From NCBI GenBank assembly GCA_003131365.1, contig PKVB01000217.1, positions 4,803-16,027 of the forward strand: a DNA stretch of 11,225 bases, read 5' to 3'. This document shows positions 1-5,874 of the stretch, piece after piece; the first letter of the stretch is position 1; each line of letters starts with the position of its first letter. Source of the DNA: Gemmatimonadota bacterium. Its GTDB lineage: Bacteria > Gemmatimonadota > Gemmatimonadetes > Gemmatimonadales > Gemmatimonadaceae. The notes beneath the pieces were generated by a model. The model was not told the DNA's origin, made no database searches, and saw nothing but the letters and a program-made list of their open reading frames with translations. Made by a program: the position numbers and the translations under genes.

Positions 1-810
1 CAGCTTCATGATGTAGTGCGCGCTCAGCATCGCGCTCGACGCCGGTTTCCAGATGACGGTGTTCCCCATCAGCGCCGGCGCTGTCGGAAGATTTCCCGCG
101 ATCGACGTGAAGTTGAACGGTGTCACCGCGTACACGAATCCCTCGAGCGGCCGGTAGTCGAGCTGGTTCCACATCGTGCGGTCGCTGAGCGGCTGCTCGT
201 CGTAGAGGCTCTGCGCGTAGTGTGGATTGAACCTTAAGAAATCGATCAGCTCGACCGCCGAATCGATCTCCGCCTGGTACGCGGTCTTCGATTGGCCGAG
301 CATCGTCGCGGCGTTGACCGTCGGTCTCCACGTCGTCGCCAGCAGCTCGGCCGCCTTGAGGAACACGGCGGCGCGATCTTCCCACGCCCAGTTCGCCCAG
401 TCTTTTGCTGCTTCCTTCGCCGCGGTAATAGCCTGATCGATGGTCGCCGCGCTGGCGCGGTGCCAATGGGCCAGTACGTGACGATGATTGTGGGGCATCA
501 CCGACTCGGCCAGCTCACCGGTGTGAACCTCCTTGCCGCCAATGATGTTGGGAATGTCGATCTGCTCTCCGGACATCGAGCGCAGGCGCTCCTTGAGCGC
601 CGCTCTCTCGGGAGATCCGGGCGCGTAGCTCTTGACCGGCTCGTTCACCGGGGGCGGGACGCGGCGGTTGCCATTGAATCCGGTCAGAGCTCGCGGGAGA
701 GTCTCGGGAGCTGCGCTCTGGGCGCTGGGCTCGCCGTTGGTTGATTTGGTTTTGCGCGGGCTGGCGCCGGAGGAGCCGGAACGGCCGGGTTTGACTGCAG
801 AGGCGGACAT
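1..810 (-). CDS. pruA: 1-pyrroline-5-carboxylate dehydrogenase, N-terminal 270 residues (partial at window edge)
   Basis: Oxidises glutamate-5-semialdehyde (in equilibrium with pyrroline-5-carboxylate) to glutamate with NAD, the second step of proline catabolism in the cytoplasm. Reading leftward from the ATG at 810, the frame stays open to base 1. The protein resembles the stand-alone ALDH4A1 type rather than bifunctional PutA: near residues 54-65 it has NEPVKSYAPGSPER, then GQSKTAYQAEIDSAVELIDF-like text, and the cofactor-side motif PFNFTSIAGNLPTAPALMGN (about 231-250) followed by TVIWKPAS. The catalytic Cys and Glu lie beyond the window. The start is supported by GAGGA on the minus strand (complement of 815-819), four bases before ATG. 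The first 40 or so residues are a Ser/Pro/Lys-rich, probably disordered extension not seen in the core fold. It is divergent from the lipoprotein gene at 998. Family assignment is firm. Confidence 0.93.
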   Translation of the reverse strand, partial: MSASAVKPGRSGSSGASPRKTKSTNGEPSAQSAAPETLPRALTGFNGNRRVPPPVNEPVKSYAPGSPERAALKERLRSMSGEQIDIPNIIGGKEVHTGELAESVMPHNHRHVLAHWHRASAATIDQAITAAKEAAKDWANWAWEDRAAVFLKAAELLATTWRPTVNAATMLGQSKTAYQAEIDSAVELIDFLRFNPHYAQSLYDEQPLSDRTMWNQLDYRPLEGFVYAVTPFNFTSIAGNLPTAPALMGNTVIWKPASSAMLSAHYIMKL

Positions 811-918
811 GAATTCCTCGAGATGACATGCGGAAGTACTCTCGAAAGATACGGCCCGTCGACTCAAAACGAACCCCTTAGGCAGGGGCGCGAGCTTAGT
901 GACGAAGGGCGGACCTTG

Positions 919-996
919 CCGGGCTTCTCTCAGGCGACGCCGCGAGCTGAAGCGCGCCGGGCTTCTCTCGCTCGCCGCCGGGAGCTAAAGTGCGCG
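919..996 (+). repeat. Imperfect tandem duplication of about 39 bp in the leader of the lipoprotein gene
   Basis: Copy 1 is 919-956 and copy 2 is 957-996. Both begin with the identical 13-mer CCGGGCTTCTCTC and end with a related GAGCT(g/a)AAG...GCGCG block; the middle differs by several substitutions and a 2-bp length change. The second copy runs right up to the ATG at 998 and supplies the only SD-like string (GGGAG, 980-984), at a long spacing of 13 bases. The surrounding 187-bp divergent gap (811-997) shows no other clear element. I could not place convincing -35/-10 boxes for either gene. Confidence 0.6.
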
Positions 997-997
997 G

Positions 998-1768
998 ATG
1001 GGAAATCGCGCTCTGAAATACTCGCTGGCGCTCCTTCTCGCCGGCTGCGTCAACGAGCCGGTGGAGTGGGGCGACGTTTCGTATCGGCAGTCCCAGCTCG
1101 GCGATCCCGATGCACGGAGCGCGGCAATGAGCGCCAATCTGCCGGCGATCACCGGGACGAGTGCCCCATGCATCCGTTCGATTCGCACTGCCGGGGACGC
1201 CAAGGAATTGTTTCGCACCTGGTGGTCGTCACGGAGTGACAGCGACGTCGTGCTGTCGATGCAGCGCTCCGGAGATGAGGGCGGGACCTGGCAGCCCCCG
1301 GTGGAAGTCGAGTCGCGGGACCGCGGCCGTCGCGGCTGCGCTCGTCCAGCTCCAGGAATTTTCTATGATCAGGTAAGCGGTTACGTGCATCTCGTCTACT
1401 TCATCGAGGCGAGCGATGGAGCCGGCGTCTTCTTCGCGCACTCGATGGACAAGGGCGGAATGTTTCACTCGCCGGTTCCAGTCGTTTACGGCAATTCACC
1501 TTCGATTGCCAGCGTAGCCGCGCATGGCGACAGCGTGGTCGTTGTATTCGAGGATCCAAATTCTACCACGCCCAGGATCGGGATCGTGCTCTCGCGCGTC
1601 ACAGGACACATTTTCGACCAGCGCGGACAGGCGACCCCCGACGACGTTCCGGCGATCGCGCCCTGGATCGCGCTTGACCACAACAAAATCAGAGTCTGGT
1701 GGAAAACGCCCAACGATTCAGCTGGCAGTGCGGAGCGGGTGGGGTACCGTGATGGAATCTGGCGCTGA
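998..1768 (+). CDS. Putative lipoprotein with sialidase-like (BNR/Asp-box) propeller repeats
   Basis: A 256-residue exported protein of unknown substrate. The N-terminus has a short basic region (MGNRALK), a hydrophobic stretch and a lipobox LLAGC with the lipidated Cys at position 17, so it should be anchored in a membrane after signal peptidase II cleavage. A textbook Asp-box S-x-D-x-G-x-x-W is present as SGDEGGTW (91-98). A second, degenerate one is SMDKGGMF (149-156), and hydrophobic strand-like segments (HLVYFIE, SVVVVFED, IRVWWKT) recur at propeller-blade spacing. At 256 residues it is shorter than a full six-bladed sialidase (usually 350 or more). No sialidase catalytic Arg triad or Tyr/Glu pair is evident, so a non-enzymatic binding role is as likely as a hydrolase. 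It is divergent from pruA and convergent with the gene ending at 1878. Confidence 0.72.
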   Translation: MGNRALKYSLALLLAGCVNEPVEWGDVSYRQSQLGDPDARSAAMSANLPAITGTSAPCIRSIRTAGDAKELFRTWWSSRSDSDVVLSMQRSGDEGGTWQPPVEVESRDRGRRGCARPAPGIFYDQVSGYVHLVYFIEASDGAGVFFAHSMDKGGMFHSPVPVVYGNSPSIASVAAHGDSVVVVFEDPNSTTPRIGIVLSRVTGHIFDQRGQATPDDVPAIAPWIALDHNKIRVWWKTPNDSAGSAERVGYRDGIWR

Positions 1769-1800
1769 GCGAAGCGCTCAGCGTTAGCGCTTACTGTTTT
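1763..1800 (+). terminator. Candidate intrinsic terminator overlapping the lipoprotein stop codon
   Basis: A perfect 9-bp stem CGCTGAGCG (1763-1771) / CGCTCAGCG (1775-1783) encloses a 3-base AAG loop. The TGA stop (1766-1768) lies inside the left arm. A short T run (1797-1800) follows only after 13 more bases, so the U-tract is weak and displaced. The position between convergent genes fits termination; the distance of the T run is the main doubt. Confidence 0.4.
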
Positions 1801-1877
1801 GCCGCGCTCGGGTCGCCGCTCTCTGGGTGATCGCGAATGACCTGAGGCAGTATCGCCCACTGCTCGGCCCGCAGGAG

Positions 1878-2552
1878 CTATTCCGCTGCGGCGACGGCGC
1901 GCGCCGTGTTCCCCGATGCCTCTTCCAGCATCATCGCGACGCTCCCCGCCATCTGCGTGACGTCACCCGCCTCCTGCGACTTCGAGAGCAGCGAGCGAAT
2001 GTTTTTGTAGATGCGCCCGTTCTTCGCCTGTAGCGTATCGGCGACATCGGTGAGCCCGAGGATCTGAACCGCGCTCAAGTGCAGCGTGTCCTTCATGCCG
2101 AGAATCTCGGCGACCGGATTGGGAATGGTGGCATCGATCCCAGCGGCCTTTTCGGTCTCGCGCGGAGGCGGCGCGTCGGAGCCTCCTGTTATCTCGACCA
2201 TCGACAGCGCGAGTGGCGTCCCACCCAGCTGAAGGTCGACGGTCATCTGCTCGGGATCCTTCGTGTGGCGGGTGATCGTCCGCTGCACGGGCGCAAACCC
2301 CATGCGTTTCGCCTGGAGCACGTACCGGGGCGCCGTCTCGGGGAAGAAGATCTTGTAACGTCCCTCTTCGTCGGTGGTGTACGAGCGCGTGCGACCCGAG
2401 CGGAGCGATGTCGCACCGACCTGAGCATCGGCGACGGGCCTGCCGGTCAGGTCCGTGACGCGTCCGGTGAGAATGTCAGCACGGGCTTCCGTCTGCGCGT
2501 GAAGCGCTGCCGAAGCCAGGCAGACAGGCAATAAGGAAATGACAGTTCGCAA
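1878..2552 (-). CDS. Secreted protein with carboxypeptidase-regulatory-like domain and C-terminal helical tail
   Basis: A 224-residue exported protein, function unknown. I place the start at a TTG (2550-2552). This gives a clean signal peptide, MRTVISLLPVCLASAALHA, with cleavage before Gln20. No strong SD is visible, so the start is the weak point. The frame stays open upstream to 2999, but that part is antisense to nfo. Residues about 28-95 form a CarboxypepD_reg-like beta-sandwich (ILTGRVTDLTGRPVADAQV, then TTDEEGRYKI and LQAKRMGF), the fold found at the N-terminus of many TonB-dependent receptors. After a linker (about 125-150) comes a helical tail with an LTxxQ-like start (DTLHLSAVQILGLTDVADTL, about 155-174), ending in an Ala-rich helix. 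There is no beta-barrel or peptidase domain. It is divergent from nfo across 114 bp. Confidence 0.7.
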   Translation of the reverse strand: MRTVISLLPVCLASAALHAQTEARADILTGRVTDLTGRPVADAQVGATSLRSGRTRSYTTDEEGRYKIFFPETAPRYVLQAKRMGFAPVQRTITRHTKDPEQMTVDLQLGGTPLALSMVEITGGSDAPPPRETEKAAGIDATIPNPVAEILGMKDTLHLSAVQILGLTDVADTLQAKNGRIYKNIRSLLSKSQEAGDVTQMAGSVAMMLEEASGNTARAVAAAE

Positions 2553-2666
2553 CAGCCAGCCGAGGGAGACTTCTCTATTATCAATGTCGGCGCGCGCTGG
2601 TGCAACACCCGGGATTGCCCGCCCCTCCAGAGCAGCGCGCGGTAGACTACTTTCACGGCGAGCGGC

Positions 2667-3560
2667 ATGACTCGATACATAGGCGCCCACACGATCGAAA
2701 ACGGCGGCATCCATATGGCGGTTCTCCGAGCGGGGAACGCGGGGATGACCGCGATGCAGCTCTTCACTGCCATCCCCCGCTTCTACGGCGACAAGTCGAC
2801 AATCAAGCCGGAGAGAGTGGCCCGTTTCAAGACGGCGCTGGCGAAGACCAGAATCAAGCCTGCGAATGTCGTCGTGCACGCGGCGTACGTGCTGAGCGTC
2901 GCGACGCCGGACGACGAGAAGTGGGCGCGGGCCAGCGCGGGCCTCACCAAGGAGCTGGAGCGATCGAGCGCCCTCGGAGTAGGTGCTGTGTGTTTTCACC
3001 CAGGCTCAGCGGGAACGGGCGATCGCGCGGATTCGGCAAAGCGCATCGCCAGGGCGATCACGGTGGCGCTCAAGACGATCGAGTCGGGCACCCGCCTCCT
3101 CGTGGAGAACACCGCGGGCGCTGGAAAGACGATGGGAAAGACGGCGCAGGAGGTGAAAGAAATCCTGGCCGGCGTTCCCGAATCTCTCCGGGCGAGAACC
3201 GGCTACGGACTCGATACTTGCCACCTCTTCTCCTCGGGCTACGACATCACCGTATCGAAGCAGGCGCTCACCGCGGTGCTGGACGAATTCGAGGAAGCCG
3301 CCGGCGAGCCGCCCTCGTTCTTCCATCTGAACGACAGCGAGGGAGAGCTGGGATCGAACAAGGATCGCCACGTTCTCATAGGGGAAGGGCACATAGGGAA
3401 GCAGCCGTTCGAGTGGCTCATGCATGACCGCCGCAGCAGCGATGTTCCTCTCATTCTCGAGACCCCGCAGCAGAATTACGAGATAGCTGAAGACGACGAT
3501 TCGCCCGACCCGTACGACGTCAAAATGGTGAAGCTCCTGGAGGAATTTGCTGGAAAATGA
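2667..3560 (+). CDS. nfo: Deoxyribonuclease IV (endonuclease IV, AP endonuclease family 2)
   Basis: Cleaves DNA 5' to abasic sites and removes blocked 3' ends in base excision repair, using a tri-zinc centre in a TIM barrel. All nine expected metal ligands are visible when aligned by eye to E. coli Nfo: H71, H111, E147 (ENTAGAG), D183 and H186 (GLDTCHLFSSGYD), H220 (FFHLNDSEGELGSNKDRH), D233, H235, and E265 (PLILETP). Length is 297 residues, within the usual 280-300. The N-terminus MTRYIGAHTIENGG matches the family start, so the ATG at 2667 is right. No strong SD precedes it (only GGCGAGCGGC). It is divergent from the CarboxypepD_reg gene. The activity call is firm; the C-terminal 15 residues are an ordinary variable tail. 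Confidence 0.96.
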   Translation: MTRYIGAHTIENGGIHMAVLRAGNAGMTAMQLFTAIPRFYGDKSTIKPERVARFKTALAKTRIKPANVVVHAAYVLSVATPDDEKWARASAGLTKELERSSALGVGAVCFHPGSAGTGDRADSAKRIARAITVALKTIESGTRLLVENTAGAGKTMGKTAQEVKEILAGVPESLRARTGYGLDTCHLFSSGYDITVSKQALTAVLDEFEEAAGEPPSFFHLNDSEGELGSNKDRHVLIGEGHIGKQPFEWLMHDRRSSDVPLILETPQQNYEIAEDDDSPDPYDVKMVKLLEEFAGK

Positions 3561-3597
3561 GGGTACCACCCGACTCATCGGGGCCCAAAATGTCGTT

Positions 3598-3649
3598 TTT
3601 CCCTCTGAGATTTCGTGTTTCTCATAGGGAAACTCTTTACTTTCCCTAT
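3598..3649 (+). promoter_or_regulatory. Overlapping inverted repeats (three arms, two mutually exclusive hairpins) ahead of the SWIB gene
   Basis: Arm A is TTTCCCTCTGAGA (3598-3610) and arm B is TCTCATAGGGAAA (3620-3632); they pair over 13 bp with one mismatch and a 9-base loop. Arm B's end, ATAGGGAAA (3624-3632), also pairs perfectly over 9 bp with arm C, TTTCCCTAT (3641-3649), around an 8-base loop. A-B and B-C cannot form together. Neither hairpin is followed by a T run. The array of TTTCCCT/AGGGAAA half-sites could instead be a protein-binding operator. It sits in the 185-bp gap between nfo and the gene at 3746; I see no confident promoter boxes there. Confidence 0.5.
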
Positions 3650-3745
3650 TGCTTTCGCCTCGCGGGACCATAGTTTGCGTCGCTGACGGACGGCGTTTCA
3701 CTCTCTTGTACCAACTCGCATCCGATCACCAAACAAGGAGACAAG

Positions 3746-4132
3746 ATGGCAGCGAAAAAGAAGAGCAAAGGAAGGAAGAAGTCCTCGTCCCGGAAATCTT
3801 CGGCCAGAAAGTCATCTAGAAAGGCGGCAAAGAAAGGCGCTCGGAAGAGCAGCCGCCGGAAATCCTCGGGCAAGAAGCGCACGCCCAACGCGGCGTTCAT
3901 GAAGCCGATGCAGCCGAGCAGCGATCTCGCCAACGTGGTTGGCAGCTCACCGATGCCGCGCACGGAAGTCACGAAGAAGCTCTGGCAGTACATCAAGCGG
4001 AAAGGTCTCCAGGATGCGAAGAACCGCCGCATGATCAACGCCGACGATAACCTCCGTCCGATCTTCGGTCGCGGTCAGGTCTCCATGTTCGAGATGACCA
4101 GACTCGTCAACAAACACCTCAGGAACCCGTAA
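3746..4132 (+). CDS. SWIB/MDM2-domain protein with histone-H1-like Lys/Arg/Ser-rich N-terminal tail
   Basis: A 128-residue protein, probably nucleoid-associated. Residues 1-46 are almost only Lys, Arg, Ser, Ala and Gly in short units (KKSSSRKSS, ARKSSRKAAKK, RRKSSGKKR), as in bacterial histone-H1-like proteins. Residues about 47-127 form a SWIB (BAF60b) domain: FMKPMQPSSDLANVVG, MPRTEVTKKLWQYIKRKGLQD, MINADDNLRPIFG, then FEMTRLVNKHL. Bacterial SWIB domains are known fused to topoisomerase I in chlamydiae and as small stand-alone proteins; the fold binds protein partners. DNA binding by the tail is inferred from charge. The start is supported by AAGGAG (3735-3740) five bases before ATG. The stop is 5 bp from the lepB start, so the two are probably co-transcribed. 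The leader at 3598-3649 may regulate it. Confidence 0.88.
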   Translation: MAAKKKSKGRKKSSSRKSSARKSSRKAAKKGARKSSRRKSSGKKRTPNAAFMKPMQPSSDLANVVGSSPMPRTEVTKKLWQYIKRKGLQDAKNRRMINADDNLRPIFGRGQVSMFEMTRLVNKHLRNP

Positions 4133-4137
4133 GCTCC

Positions 4138-4920
4138 TTGGCAACTACGTCTAACGCGGGGCGCGCTCAAAAGGCGCGCCCCGTTTCACAGCAGTCCCGG
4201 CTCCGCAATCTCTGGGAGAATATCAAGTCGATCGTCGGTGCACTGGCGATCTTCCTCGTCCTCCGGGCGTTCCTCGTCGAGGCGTACCGCATTCCTTCCG
4301 GCAGCATGATCCCGACGCTCCTCGTCGGAGACTGGCTGTTCGTCAACAAGGCGATCTACGGAGCGCACGTGCCGTTCAGCCGCGCGAGCCTGCCGGCGTA
4401 CCGTGACCCGAAGCGTGGTGACGTAGTGGTGTTCGTCTCGCCGTACCAGGCAGACGAAGACCAGTTGGGACACGACCCAACGCCGACACTCGTGAAGCGG
4501 CTGGTCGGCACTCCTGCCGATACGCTCTACATGCGGAAGGGCTTGCTCTACGTGAACGGGATCGCGCAGCGGCAGGGATACGGCATTGCCCCGCCGGATT
4601 CCGTGATGGGTACCGCTGTGAGTCCGCTCTTCGACTGGCAGAAGAAAGTTGGCCTCCAGTCGTCGCGTTTCGGCTCCGCGCCGTCGCAGCCAACGCTCGA
4701 CAACTGGGGACCGATCATCGTTCCTCCGAAGAGGCTCTTCATGATGGGCGACAGCCGCTACAACTCGAAGGACAGCCGCTACTGGGGTTTCGTCCCGAGG
4801 GAAAACGTGAGAGGGAAGCCGCTGTTCGTGTACTACTCGTACAACGCCGACGACAGCGACCGTCCGATGCCATACATCACGGACATTCGATGGAGCAGGA
4901 TCGGGCACTGGATCAAATAG
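4138..4920 (+). CDS. lepB: Signal peptidase I
   Basis: Membrane serine protease that removes signal peptides from exported preproteins (family S26, Ser/Lys dyad). One N-terminal membrane segment (about 31-48, SIVGALAIFLVLRAFLVEAY) is followed by box B RIPSGSMIPTL with catalytic Ser56, box C GDWLFVNK, box D RGDVVVF and TLVKRLVG with the general-base Lys120, and box E MMGDSRYNSKDSRYWGFV (202-219). Length 260 is normal. The only usable start is TTG at 4138: upstream there is no in-frame ATG/GTG before the neighbouring stop region, and the next in-frame ATG is Met57 inside the active site. SD is poor (AGGAA at 4121-4125, 12 bases away), suggesting coupling to translation of the SWIB gene 5 bp upstream. 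A strong hairpin lies within codons 7-15. Confidence 0.95.
   Translation: MATTSNAGRAQKARPVSQQSRLRNLWENIKSIVGALAIFLVLRAFLVEAYRIPSGSMIPTLLVGDWLFVNKAIYGAHVPFSRASLPAYRDPKRGDVVVFVSPYQADEDQLGHDPTPTLVKRLVGTPADTLYMRKGLLYVNGIAQRQGYGIAPPDSVMGTAVSPLFDWQKKVGLQSSRFGSAPSQPTLDNWGPIIVPPKRLFMMGDSRYNSKDSRYWGFVPRENVRGKPLFVYYSYNADDSDRPMPYITDIRWSRIGHWIK
4157..4183 (+). promoter_or_regulatory. GC-rich hairpin inside the first codons of lepB (attenuator- or terminator-like)
   Basis: CGGGGCGCGC (4157-4166) pairs perfectly with GCGCGCCCCG (4174-4183) over 10 bp around a TCAAAAG loop, followed by only three T (4184-4186). It begins 25 bases after the stop of the SWIB gene, where a terminator would be expected, yet it lies within lepB codons 7-16 when the TTG start is used. 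It could reduce lepB expression relative to the SWIB gene. The short T run argues against efficient termination. Confidence 0.5.
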
Positions 4921-4993
4921 TTACCGATCGTCGGGCGTCGGCGTCGAATCGTAGCGAGACTACTGCTCTCCCTGTGACTCGGCAGGAAAATCT

Positions 4994-5605
4994 ATGGACG
5001 CTATCCCCGCGGGAGTTACATTGGAAGCCGTGACGAAGCCAGGTTCGGTCGAGAAGCGCCGCCACTTGTTCAAATCGAGCGAATGGGATCTCGAGGAGCC
5101 GGCAGCGTTCACCAGGATTGCGCGATCCCCCATCGAGCTCGCGCTGATCACGGGCGTCGTGATGCGTCTCTTCCGCGCCGTCGTTCTCACCCACGGCGAG
5201 GCGACCAGTACCTTCCTCGGCGCGTCGCTGGTGCTGGGGACTCTTTTTCTCTTGGGGATGGCGACACTCCACCTCGGAAGATTCCCCGTGCGTGAGTGGC
5301 CGTGGCGCGCGCCTTTGTTCGCGGTATTCGAGACAGTGGGCGAGATGACGGTGAGCCTCGTGCTGATCGCGCTGCACCGCGAGCCGTGGGGAACCGCGCG
5401 CGCCGAGTTCATGGACTGGCAGGCAATGGCGACCAACGTGGTATTCTGGCGCGTGCTCGGCGTGAGCGTGTGGGCGCTGCTGCTAGGCGTTACGGTGTCG
5501 TTCATCCGCGGCCGCGTGCTCAAGGAGACGGGCAGAGAGGTCGAGCCGAAGACTCATCCCGACGGACAGCCGTTCATCGAGAGACGGAAGCGAGACGAGC
5601 TTTAG
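4994..5605 (+). CDS. Four-helix integral membrane protein of unknown function
   Basis: A 203-residue protein I do not recognise. A charged, soluble N-terminus (1-46) has WDLEEPAAFTRIARSPIE just before the membrane part. Four hydrophobic segments follow: about 47-66 (LALITGVVMRLFRAVVL), 74-94 (FLGASLVLGTLFLLGMATLHL), 107-127 (APLFAVFETVGEMTVSLVLIA) and 149-171 (VVFWRVLGVSVWALLLGVTVSFI). A basic C-terminal tail (RGRVLKETGREVE...ERRKRDEL) is probably cytoplasmic. The start is supported by AGGA (4984-4987), six bases before ATG. It follows lepB by 73 bp on the same strand, so it may share its transcript, but there is no evidence of functional linkage. No catalytic motif or family signature is visible. 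Coding status rests on the SD, coherent membrane topology and length. Confidence 0.75.
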   Translation: MDAIPAGVTLEAVTKPGSVEKRRHLFKSSEWDLEEPAAFTRIARSPIELALITGVVMRLFRAVVLTHGEATSTFLGASLVLGTLFLLGMATLHLGRFPVREWPWRAPLFAVFETVGEMTVSLVLIALHREPWGTARAEFMDWQAMATNVVFWRVLGVSVWALLLGVTVSFIRGRVLKETGREVEPKTHPDGQPFIERRKRDEL

Positions 5606-5630
5606 CTCTGGCGCCTCGTACATAAAAGGC

Positions 5631-5690
5631 GGAAACTGAACTGAACGGGATCCGAGATCTGGAAACTGAACTGAACGGGATCCGAGATCT
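5631..5690 (+). repeat. Perfect tandem repeat, 2 x 30 bp
   Basis: The 30-bp unit at 5631-5660 is repeated without change at 5661-5690. Each unit starts GGAAACTGAACTGAAC and ends GGGATCCGAGATCT, so it contains an internal ACTGA doublet and two 6-bp palindromes (GGATCC, AGATCT). A shorter echo, AGATCTCAGA, occurs at 5685-5694 and again at 5700-5709. The unit lies 25 bp after the stop of the membrane-protein gene, in the 269-bp gap between convergent genes. Confidence 0.9.
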
Positions 5691-5794
5691 CAGAGGCACA
5701 GATCTCAGAAAGCAGTCACCGCGCTCTGACCGTATCCGGCGCGTATCCTGTTACAACCGACCGCCTGTGCCATAACGCCACTCAGATACGTCGC

Positions 5795-5825
5795 AGCGTA
5801 GTTACTAAACTCTGGTATCTACGCT
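5795..5825. repeat. Imperfect hairpin inside the repeat-bounded intergenic element
   Basis: AGCGTAGTTAC (5795-5805) and GTATCTACGCT (5815-5825) are inverted over 11 bp with one mismatch, around the loop TAAACTCTG. It lies just inside the inverted third repeat copy at 5830-5861. The region between the repeats (5691-5829) has no plausible ORF and also carries two close CGTATCC words near 5730-5745. Confidence 0.55.
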
Positions 5826-5829
5826 TCTC

Positions 5830-5861
5830 AGATCTCGGATCCCGTTCAGTTAGCAGTTGCC
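5830..5861 (-). repeat. Third copy of the 30-bp repeat, inverted
   Basis: Read on the minus strand, 5851-5830 matches the last 22 bases of the tandem unit exactly. The remaining eight bases match with one substitution and a 2-bp insertion (GGCAACTG-CT versus GGAAACTG). The arrangement is two direct copies, about 139 bp of non-coding sequence, then one inverted copy. Base 5861 is 13 bp from the stop of the bacilliredoxin-like gene. Copies in both orientations between convergent genes are typical of REP-like or MITE-like elements, and the arms could also act as a two-way terminator. Confidence 0.85.
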
Positions 5862-5874
5862 GTTACGGACTTTC

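Noticed and set aside
2553..2999. Upstream extension of the CarboxypepD_reg frame to an ATG at 2999
   Set aside because: Most of it (2667-2999) is antisense to nfo, whose coding potential is certain. The signal peptide begins naturally at the TTG at 2552.
3569..3600. Possible nfo terminator: CCCGA/TCGGG stem followed by a T run at 3596-3600
   Set aside because: Only 5 bp of stem, and the T run begins 13 bases after it. Not convincing as an intrinsic terminator.
3649..3674. Possible promoter TTGCTT...CATAGT ahead of the SWIB gene
   Set aside because: The spacing is only 14 bp and the -10 is poor. Other gaps gave equally weak matches, so no promoters are called.
3006..3701. Minus-strand open frame opposite nfo and its downstream gap
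   Set aside because: Antisense shadow of nfo; no recognisable domain or SD.
4186..4908. Long minus-strand open frame opposite lepB
   Set aside because: Composition is Arg/Val/His-rich as expected of the antisense of a GC-rich gene. The plus strand encodes an unmistakable signal peptidase.
5631..5861. CRISPR array
   Set aside because: Only two direct copies with no spacer between them, and the third copy is inverted. No cas genes nearby.
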